Below are positions 57,641-64,000 of a stretch of 64,000 nucleotides of DNA, piece after piece. The stretch comes from Paenibacillus_L residui (GTDB lineage: Bacteria; Bacillota; Bacilli; Paenibacillales; NBRC-103111): contig NZ_JBHTIU010000098.1 in NCBI RefSeq assembly GCF_042677205.1, positions 24,324 to 88,323 of the forward strand, written 5' to 3'. The first letter of the stretch is position 1; every line of letters begins with the position of its first letter. Below the pieces are notes generated by a model, which was not told the DNA's origin, did not search any database, and worked only from the letters and a program-made list of their open reading frames with translations. The position numbers were made by a program, and so were the translations under genes.

Positions 57641-58500
57641 CCGTCCTTTCTGGCAATCGTTTAGCTTCATTTTGTGTCAAGGCCGTTTCTCTTGCAACGG
57701 TGCGAACGTCTCTAGCCTGTGAAGTCTGACGTTCTACACGCCGCTGCACCCGTATCGTCGATTCGATTTCCCGCAGCATCATCTCCGCGATATCGCTGAT
57801 CGCTGCTCCAAGCTGCGAAAGAGCGGGCAGTGTATTGAAATTCCCGATGCCTGAAAGGTCCTCCCGTCCAATATAGTGAGAGGCGTTCATACCACAGCGG
57901 GTTAGTGCCATATAGGCAACGGAATGATACGCAATCTGACGGAATAGCACTTCCACAGGTTGGCGTTCCAGTTCTTCAAGCAGACTGCCCTCAAGCTCTC
58001 GAACAAGCAAATCCACATAATCCGAACTGTTGTCATCCACCGCGTTCCGGGCTGCGCTCAGCAGCGCATTCGGCCATGCCGCATCCGGTTCCTGCTCGCC
58101 AAACGCATTGTTCAACGTTTCCGTAACGACCGCTATATCGCCCGGCTCCATGCGCCAAAGCGAGACCGGTCGAGGATCTCGGCTTTGCGTGTCCGAGATA
58201 TCAAACACATGCCGTAACCCAAAATGGTTGCCCCGGTCTTCGATAAGTGCGATACCTTTCGCCCCGCGTTTGACCCAACGGTTGAGCCGCTTGTTCCAGA
58301 CGTCGATGGATGCGCAAGCTGTAGCATCGGGCCGCTGTGCATAGATTAATAACTGATCTTGAAACGGATACTTGTAGTTCCACGCCGCTGTCGATAAAAA
58401 ATCCGCCCAACGGTCGGGATGTTCCACAACCGTGCGGGCGGCATGAACGGACAAATCAACGATATGCTGTATTTTCGAGGTCAACGGTACCTTTCTCCTT

Positions 58501-58762
58501 TCATAAGATCGTAATCTGATTGGCCAGTTGAATCCCCTCCTCCGAATAGCGGGTCATGATCCGAATCAAGCCCTTACTCTGCAAACGGTGCAAGTTTCGA
58601 CATACCGTCGAAGGAGAAAAACCTACATCGATTGCCATTTTTGTACTGGACAGGTAGACCGACTTGTGTCGCCCGCCCTATCCAGCAATAGCCGTACAAC
58701 AGCTTTGCAGCAGGCGGTACGGCTGCTGCCGCGATCAGCTTGTAGCGTGCCAGATCATTCAT
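58501..58762 (-). pseudogene. Frameshifted winged-helix protein
   Basis: Starts MNDLARYKLIAAAAVPPAAK behind GGAGGATATATC. Two single-base gaps near 58685 and 58660 break the frame. Repaired, it continues LLDRAGD, then VYLSSTKMAIDVGFSPSTVC and RNLHRLQSKGLIRIMTRYSE to the stop at 58501. That is a small helix-turn-helix protein, probably regulating the following genes. The breaks could be mutations or sequencing errors. Confidence 0.6.
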
Positions 58763-59241
58763 GATATATCCTCCTTGACACGGCTTACCGTGCCGTTCTG
58801 GTTCTGCTGAACAGATCGGCCAAGCAAGTGATTCTTGCGGTAGCAGTAGATATAGAAGCTGTAATCGCCAAGATGAGGGAAGCAGCGAATATAATAGCGA
58901 TAGTGAGTGGTTTGTAAACAGAAACCACAAACATCGGAATGCCATGCGCCGGGGATACGTGCTTCCGGGTGCCGCCTGCAATAGGCTCGCATCTCATTCA
59001 AATTGAGCAAAAGTCCTTGCCATTGCAAATGCTGCACAAGTGCCGCCAGTTCCTGGCGAAAGGCAAGCGTCCTCCGTTCCCCGGCATGATCCGACCATGA
59101 CATCCAAAACTGATCGTCATCAGTGCCGAAATCTCCTCGCAAATGACCGATATAGCTGAGTTCCTTGCTTTGAGTCGCGGTTACTGAATAATAGAAGTAA
59201 GCTGTCTCTTCCGGTGCTATCGGTTGAAGTTCGCCAAACAT
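58759..59241 (-). CDS. Element-encoded protein of unknown function
   Basis: A 160-residue protein behind GGAGGTTCGGGG. It is rich in aromatic residues (FYYSVTATQSKELSYIGHLR, YIRCFPHLGDYSFYIYCYRK) with paired Cys (DVCGFC). No family was recognised. It lies between the surface-protein gene and the helix-turn-helix relic, overlapping the latter's start by 4 nt. Confidence 0.65.
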   Translation of the reverse strand: MFGELQPIAPEETAYFYYSVTATQSKELSYIGHLRGDFGTDDDQFWMSWSDHAGERRTLAFRQELAALVQHLQWQGLLLNLNEMRAYCRRHPEARIPGAWHSDVCGFCLQTTHYRYYIRCFPHLGDYSFYIYCYRKNHLLGRSVQQNQNGTVSRVKEDIS

Positions 59242-59303
59242 CCCCGAACCTCCGTTTCCGCTAACGTTGCTGTTCCGTTTTTTCTTCCTCCCGGCTGGTG
59301 AAT

Positions 59304-62300
59304 TTAATGGGTACCTCCTGTTCCAAAGTCATCATAAGAAGACAGGTTGGCATGATAAAAGACCACATCACCGTCCTGTAATCTAAACGTGGCTCCATAC
59401 GGATCGACAAAGCGATGCTGAAACCCTTCCCGTCGCCATTGATTGCTGAGCGGCGCGTGGATATACTGCAAATGCGGTTGATTCACATTCTGATTGCAAA
59501 TCGTTTCGATGTTGAAATTGACAATGATGTACCCGTCCCGCAAAAAAATAGGCGACTTATCGTCCAGCCGATTGGTGCGTCCGTACTCGGCCAAGTTGAA
59601 TCCTTTGGGGACGACATACGGTGCGGCAGGTAGACTGTATTCGCCGACCCAGCGCTGCACTGACGCATGAGCACGCGAAACGTCGATGCCGGAAGGAACT
59701 TCCATACTGCCGATAAATGTCCGAAGCCGTGGCGGGAGCAACATGACATCATATCCGCCCACGTAAACGGGCTGTTGTGCATCTTTCAAAAACTGCTGAA
59801 TAAACGTTTGCCGGTTGACAGACGCACCGTTCAGCGACCAAAGGGAAGATGCCGTGTTCGTCAGTTCCTGCTGGGACATATTGCGCAAGCGGGTGTCCAG
59901 CGTCACATGACGCCGCTCCACATCTGCACTGGAGCCGATGCGAATAAAACGTTTATTCCCCGAATGATAGTACAAGTCCACCTCTTGCCGGTTCTTGCCC
60001 TTGCTGTCGACAAAGTAAAAGGTTGGCGTAATCTTGATCCCGTCGTCCGAACCGAACATATTGCCCATACTCTTCAATTCAAATTTAATATGGTAGCCCG
60101 TTTTGACAGCCACGTTTTTCTTACCGGCATCCGGATGGCTCCCCGGTCGAATCGGCAACACGTAAGGAGGCTGATTACCCCGTGCTGCGCCGTCGATGCC
60201 CTTCGTACCCACCCAATAAGCGTTGCCAGTCGGCGTTGCACTTCCTCGTTCTCTGCGAAATACGGTCTCCCAATTAAAGTCGGCAATGTCTGTGATGCGG
60301 AAATCATAGACACGGCCGATCACTTCAACCGGCACAACCTGTGTGGCCACATGGTGCGTCAAGTCTAAGTTGGCGTTCATTTGTGACGTAAAGGAGGGAG
60401 GACTGTTTTCAGCAATGGTTCGGAATAGTACATCGTAATTGCCCTCGTCCACCCAAACAGGTAAATAAAACGTTGTCTGCACCTGACCGACCGGGATCGA
60501 CGTCCATGTTTCTTTCGGGATCAGCGTTTTCCGATCCGCTTTGTACACGTCAAACGGAAACCATACTTGCTTGTCGCGCATATACTTGCCATAGTCGCGA
60601 TTGCCGTAACCCTTTATATCCCGATGCGCTCCACTGGTTGGGATGGCGACCGTAAATGGACGATCCAGAATAAGCGCGGCTCTCCCTGCGGTCGGCTGCG
60701 TTTTTTGATTATGCGCCTGATCGTCAGATACAGAAGCCTGATTGACGACCGGCGTATGCACCGTCACCGGATTAATGCCATCAATGGGATAGCTTTGGTT
60801 CTGACCGCCCCCAATTCCTTCGATGAGCGTAAAGAAGATCGTGCCGGAGCTTGGTTGATCGGCCTTGTTGGGTTTGCTGGCATCGATCATCAAACCGCTG
60901 CTATACAGAACTTTTTGTCCGATCTCGGGCGGAGTCGGTATCTCCCTTGGGGTCGGGGCGGTTTCTTCCGTGATCCGGTTGTCCATAATCGTTTGCCCGT
61001 TAAAGATCAGTGAGTCATTTTTCACTTTGATTTTTCCGACAGCCTGTTCCGCTTCGTTGGTCCAATCCTCATTAGGAACGGACGGGCGACTGAAACCTCC
61101 TTGAATTGTCTGCCCAGGCAACGATACATTTTGATAGACAGGATCGGTGATGTGGGCCTCACGGGAAGTGTCGTGAGAAACCGAGACCCTCGGCTGCGCG
61201 TAGCCGTTCGGCTGCAAGGTAACTTGCCCGCTGGGTAACGCGTAGTTGGAAACCTCTGCTTTTTGTAAGCCGTATACCTCCAGACGATCAATGAGCCAGT
61301 AGCTGTACTTGCGCTCCACGGTATAGCTTTTCGTTACGGTTTGCGTATCCGAGCGTGAAACAGGCACTCTGGTCGGATTGCCTTCGCTGTCCGGGGGACC
61401 GGAAACGTATTCCGTCCAGCGCAGCGTGTACGTTCGACTAACGGTAATCGGGTACGTCTTCGTCCCTTTGATTTCCGTAAATTTGTTTCGGTACAGATAT
61501 GCTTTGGCATTCGCTTGAACATAGAGACTCTCCGATGTCGGGATGCCTTGAAGCACGTCGAAGCGTTCCGCACCGCGAGTATCCGCCCGGATCACAGCCG
61601 AAGCATCGGGATTCATCACTTCGTTTTCCTTGACAGCTCCAGGCTCTGTTTCGTCATCCGTATCGCCATTTCCCCCTTTGTATACCCCGATAAAATTGGA
61701 GCCTCCAGAACCGACAAAGATGGACCGATCCAGCAACTTGCTATCTCCTTTTTCCTGAATAAATAATTTCTCGTCGGGTTTGTTGTTGTTCGTGATATAA
61801 GACCGGATGATTTCATACGTCTGCCCGTCTTTGGTGAGCGTGGCTTCAAACGTGTGATTCACTTCATCTCCGGTCGCATGTTCGCCTTTATCCACCTCTT
61901 TCAGGACTTGGCCGCCTTCTGTCATATAAATCGCCTTCACCGTATTTTCCTCATGGTATTCGGCGATCAGATTCGTTCCGCCCAGCGCGACGGTAAAGCT
62001 GCGAATGCGCACTTTTTCGTTCGTTGCCGGGTTTTCCTGCACCCAAGATTTTCGCGAAGGGTCTTGCTTCGGTGATATATAGGAGCGAGCGATGGCATAC
62101 GTTTTTCCATTGTCTTCGATCACCGCCGGAAATTCATGATTGATCGTTTCCCCGATCTCGAACTTTCCTTTTTCAAATGTCACATCCGGTCGGTCAATCA
62201 CCCGTCCGTCTACTGTTTTAGCGATAACGTCCACTGGGAATTCCGCACTGCGGTAAGGAATATGCAAACCAAAGTAGTCATCCAGATCGTCTGGAAATCT

Positions 62301-62816
62301 CCAGTCTTCCGCTTGTTTGATCCCGGACAACGTATAAAACGGACCTTTCCGCACCGAACCGTCCGCATTGACCGATACCATCACAGCATAAAAGTAAAGA
62401 TCGTCATTGTTCTGAATGCCCTCCATCCCTGCTTGCCAGAGACGCTGCGTCACGATTTCTTCGGGGATTTCGTAGTATGATGTCAACGGTTGCCCCGGTA
62501 CAGGAGGATCGGGATGCTGCCCGATTTGTCGTACTTCCTGATTCATAAATAGCGCATGCGGCCTGCTGCGCGGGTCAGCGCATTGTTTGGGTGATGTTGT
62601 GCTGCAAACTTGCTCCCGGGTCACCACCCAGCCCACCGTCCGATAGCGAATCGAAGTGCTCGCCGCCGTGCTGGTAATTTCGAATTGAATCTTGCCGTCA
62701 CGGATAATCACTTGCGGGAGAGCTGCCGCCGCTTGTTGAACGACGAAAAACGGCATAAAAAAAGTGCATGCCAGCAGCATGCACAGTACTCGTTGATAAA
62801 GTTTTCTATTGTCCAC
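59304..62816 (-). CDS. DUF5704-like secreted surface protein
   Basis: A 1170-residue exported protein. The signal peptide (VLCMLLACTFFMPFFVVQQAAA) ends near residue 32. Two tandem beta-rich modules of about 85 residues lie at about 205-285 and 290-385; each has a G-E-x-x-N-H-x-F start, an I-x-RSYI core and a G-G-x-N-x-I/F end. Long beta-rich regions follow (VERKYSYWLIDRLEVYGLQK, VGQVQTTFYLPVWVDEGNYD). No LPXTG anchor is seen. It resembles DUF5704 proteins found in Paenibacillus elements and may act in cell contact during transfer (inference). Confidence 0.75.
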   Translation of the reverse strand: MDNRKLYQRVLCMLLACTFFMPFFVVQQAAAALPQVIIRDGKIQFEITSTAASTSIRYRTVGWVVTREQVCSTTSPKQCADPRSRPHALFMNQEVRQIGQHPDPPVPGQPLTSYYEIPEEIVTQRLWQAGMEGIQNNDDLYFYAVMVSVNADGSVRKGPFYTLSGIKQAEDWRFPDDLDDYFGLHIPYRSAEFPVDVIAKTVDGRVIDRPDVTFEKGKFEIGETINHEFPAVIEDNGKTYAIARSYISPKQDPSRKSWVQENPATNEKVRIRSFTVALGGTNLIAEYHEENTVKAIYMTEGGQVLKEVDKGEHATGDEVNHTFEATLTKDGQTYEIIRSYITNNNKPDEKLFIQEKGDSKLLDRSIFVGSGGSNFIGVYKGGNGDTDDETEPGAVKENEVMNPDASAVIRADTRGAERFDVLQGIPTSESLYVQANAKAYLYRNKFTEIKGTKTYPITVSRTYTLRWTEYVSGPPDSEGNPTRVPVSRSDTQTVTKSYTVERKYSYWLIDRLEVYGLQKAEVSNYALPSGQVTLQPNGYAQPRVSVSHDTSREAHITDPVYQNVSLPGQTIQGGFSRPSVPNEDWTNEAEQAVGKIKVKNDSLIFNGQTIMDNRITEETAPTPREIPTPPEIGQKVLYSSGLMIDASKPNKADQPSSGTIFFTLIEGIGGGQNQSYPIDGINPVTVHTPVVNQASVSDDQAHNQKTQPTAGRAALILDRPFTVAIPTSGAHRDIKGYGNRDYGKYMRDKQVWFPFDVYKADRKTLIPKETWTSIPVGQVQTTFYLPVWVDEGNYDVLFRTIAENSPPSFTSQMNANLDLTHHVATQVVPVEVIGRVYDFRITDIADFNWETVFRRERGSATPTGNAYWVGTKGIDGAARGNQPPYVLPIRPGSHPDAGKKNVAVKTGYHIKFELKSMGNMFGSDDGIKITPTFYFVDSKGKNRQEVDLYYHSGNKRFIRIGSSADVERRHVTLDTRLRNMSQQELTNTASSLWSLNGASVNRQTFIQQFLKDAQQPVYVGGYDVMLLPPRLRTFIGSMEVPSGIDVSRAHASVQRWVGEYSLPAAPYVVPKGFNLAEYGRTNRLDDKSPIFLRDGYIIVNFNIETICNQNVNQPHLQYIHAPLSNQWRREGFQHRFVDPYGATFRLQDGDVVFYHANLSSYDDFGTGGTH

Positions 62817-62819
62817 CGA

Positions 62820-63926
62820 TCATTCCACCTTTGAAATCGTGTGGTTGAAAAACAAGCTGGCCGTTGGCGAGACTTTCAACGTGCTTCCCCAATTGCCGCC
62901 GACATTGGTGGCCATTTTGATGTCGGCGTACCCTTCATACCACACATTCTTCTCAAAGTCTGCTTCCTGCGGAAACCAGTTATCATAAATCAACCGTTCA
63001 TGATGTTTAAACGAGAGGAATTGAACCCGAAACTTGACGCGAATATAATCCGCTCCAAACCCGTCATAAAAAATCATGGACGGCTCCGGTTCCAGGTAGC
63101 CCATAATATGAATTTGATTTTCTTTCACCCAATCCACATATTCACGAATGTATCTCAATTCCGCATTGGAGTTTTGCATCTTCGTTGCAAACATGGCCTG
63201 CGCCCACGTATCATCAATCGTGCGGTAATCTACATTTAACAACAAAGCGCCAAACGTTTTTAAGTGTCCCATCCAGATGTCCACGTTCTGCTTGTTGTAT
63301 TCGGGGATGGTCGCGTACAGTTCGGAAGACACTTTGCTTTCTGAAGGACGGGAGTGGGGGTACGCCATCTCGTACATCTCATTGGGAACATCGGCCAAAA
63401 TGTAGGGATAGTCCGCCGCATTTTTCGGAAGATCCGTCGTGCGGAGCAAGCGACCCCATTTATCCGTGTCGCTCTCAGAGATGTCCTTCGTGTGAATTGT
63501 CACCGTTGACGTACTGCCGTCCCATTCCACCTCTGCGCCCAGCACCTCGCTGACAAAACGCAACGGCACATACGTCCGGCCGTCCTTGGTTACCACTTGC
63601 GTATCTAAAGCGACCTCTTGTCCATTGACAAGCGCAATATTTGAACCGATTTGAAGTCGAATCTGCTGGCCGTCCCGTTCAATCGGCACCGATTGGCTCT
63701 GAGCTTCCCAGCCAACCTTGGCACCGAGCGACTCTGCGACAAAGCGAACCGGCACTAATGTCCGCTGGTTCTCATCAACATAAGCTTGGGCATCGGGAAA
63801 CCATATTTTCTTGCCGTCCAGCACCACGCTTACAAACGTAGGAGGAAGACTGGCAGCACTTGCCGTAGCCCCGAACAAGCTGATAACCAGGACGGCAATC
63901 GTCATGGCCATAAACCATTTCTTCAC
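62820..63926 (-). CDS. Copper amine oxidase N-terminal domain protein, secreted
   Basis: A 368-residue exported protein. The signal peptide is MAMTIAVLVISLFGATASAA. Residues 25-150 hold two stalk repeats of the copper-amine-oxidase-N type (TLVPVRFVAESLGAKVGWE and TYVPLRFVSEVLGAEVEWDG), wall-associated in Paenibacillus. The rest is unrecognised (EYVDWVKENQIHIMGYLEPE). The start is a GTG behind GGGAGGTGAA. It lies 4 nt upstream of the DUF5704-like gene and is clearly co-transcribed with it. Confidence 0.85.
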   Translation of the reverse strand: MKKWFMAMTIAVLVISLFGATASAASLPPTFVSVVLDGKKIWFPDAQAYVDENQRTLVPVRFVAESLGAKVGWEAQSQSVPIERDGQQIRLQIGSNIALVNGQEVALDTQVVTKDGRTYVPLRFVSEVLGAEVEWDGSTSTVTIHTKDISESDTDKWGRLLRTTDLPKNAADYPYILADVPNEMYEMAYPHSRPSESKVSSELYATIPEYNKQNVDIWMGHLKTFGALLLNVDYRTIDDTWAQAMFATKMQNSNAELRYIREYVDWVKENQIHIMGYLEPEPSMIFYDGFGADYIRVKFRVQFLSFKHHERLIYDNWFPQEADFEKNVWYEGYADIKMATNVGGNWGSTLKVSPTASLFFNHTISKVE

Positions 63927-64000
63927 TCATTTCACCTCCCTCAATAAATTAATGTTTTCCCCGTTTTTCTCGCTCTTTCGCACGATTTCATCTTTGACAA
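63927..64000 (-). CDS. C-terminal end of an upstream gene
   Basis: The last 23 codons (KDEIVRKSEKNGENINLLRE then VK) of a frame entering from the right edge, ending at TGA 63927-63929, directly before the GTG of the next gene. The tight spacing suggests the same operon. Nothing can be said of its function. Confidence 0.45.
   Translation of the reverse strand, partial: VKDEIVRKSEKNGENINLLREVK

Larger units (their letters stand above)
52803..58484 (-). pseudogene. Giant methylase-helicase, N-terminal 1.9-kb-residue part
   Basis: The 5' part of a 2425-residue protein typical of Firmicutes integrative elements. It starts with VEHPDRWADFLSTAAWNYKY (ArdC-like region). An acidic linker at 270-400 overlaps tnpV. 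The DNA-methylase domain has RYVGWGGIPQVFDE near 875, EPSCGIGNFFG near 952 and the catalytic AIGNVPFGG near 1007. Helicase domain 1 has LFAHCVGAGKTFAM near 1625 and VDEADSYKNLF near 1785. The frame is cut at 52825 by the nested element and ends in a junk GVSCGGG. The truncated product keeps its methylase but lacks helicase domain 2. The ATG at 58484 follows AAAGGAGAAAGG. Confidence 0.9.
39447..64000. mobile_element. Integrative conjugative element, left end truncated
   Basis: From about 39447 to beyond the right edge, leftward genes of an integrative element: pcfB-like, relaxase, mobC, toxin-antitoxin, Toprim protein, giant methylase-helicase with nested tnpV, and surface proteins. The left junction lies inside both the chromosomal patatin gene and pcfB, so it is a deletion or rearrangement end, not a clean attachment site. 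The coupling protein and type IV secretion genes that usually follow pcfB are absent at this side. The element is interrupted by a second element at 45.9-52.8 kb. Gene content resembles Tn1549-type elements of Firmicutes. Confidence 0.75.

Overview
The window is low- to mid-GC Gram-positive DNA of the Paenibacillaceae type (Paenibacillus/Brevibacillus-like). This is inferred from AGGAGG ribosome sites, a Bacillus-type Zur box, Bce-type and VanRYZ modules, a TnpV/TnpW-bearing integrative element and DUF5704/copper-amine-oxidase-N surface proteins. No rRNA or tRNA gene was seen. Many starts below were moved from the longest ORF to a codon with a proper Shine-Dalgarno site.

Left part (1-9.1 kb): a leftward vanY-vanZ-vanR group; a frameshifted IS5-like element; a DUF4367-like remnant; an AraC/GyrI-like regulator; a SnoaL-like protein; a TetR regulator divergent from a GAP-family membrane protein operon, with a palindromic operator between them; and a thioredoxin-reductase-like flavoprotein.

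Metal locus (9.1-20.1 kb): one long leftward operon encodes a Fec/BtuFCD-type ABC importer, ChlI-like and ChlD-like AAA+ subunits, a CobN-like large chelatase subunit and a SAM methyltransferase. Its single promoter overlaps a perfect 15-bp Zur box, so the chelatase is probably a zinc-starvation system rather than part of B12 synthesis. No cob/cbi gene is in view. A ZnuB-like permease tail lies just beyond its 3' end. This is the strongest candidate for an under-described system in the window.

Middle (20.1-31.4 kb): integrase, IS4 and IS1182 remnants, an Xre regulator, a second VanZ-like protein, and a Bce-type module (response regulator and kinase divergent from an ABC ATPase and permease). 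The permease is fused to an alpha/beta hydrolase. A gene-poor 1.7 kb follows, holding a 168-bp MITE-like element.

Defence island (31.4-39.4 kb): a complete type I restriction-modification operon (hsdM-hsdS-hsdR) preceded by an unusual protein that joins a degenerate N6-adenine methylase fold to one HsdS-type recognition domain. Behind a strong terminator sits the 5' part of a CapV-like patatin, cut off by mobile DNA.

Mobile region (39.4-64 kb, continuing beyond the window): a leftward integrative conjugative element carrying a truncated pcfB, MOBP-type relaxase, mobC, a ParE/Phd toxin-antitoxin pair, a Toprim protein, a giant methylase-helicase and two secreted surface proteins. A 6.9-kb serine-recombinase element (chemotaxis receptor, ParB, DUF6809, Xre, TnpW) is inserted in the methylase-helicase gene. 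It is flanked by an 11-bp repeat, and removing it restores the reading frame exactly. Three copies of an oriT-like module are present: one beside mobC and two inside the small element, which has no relaxase. The small element may therefore be mobilised by its host's relaxase.
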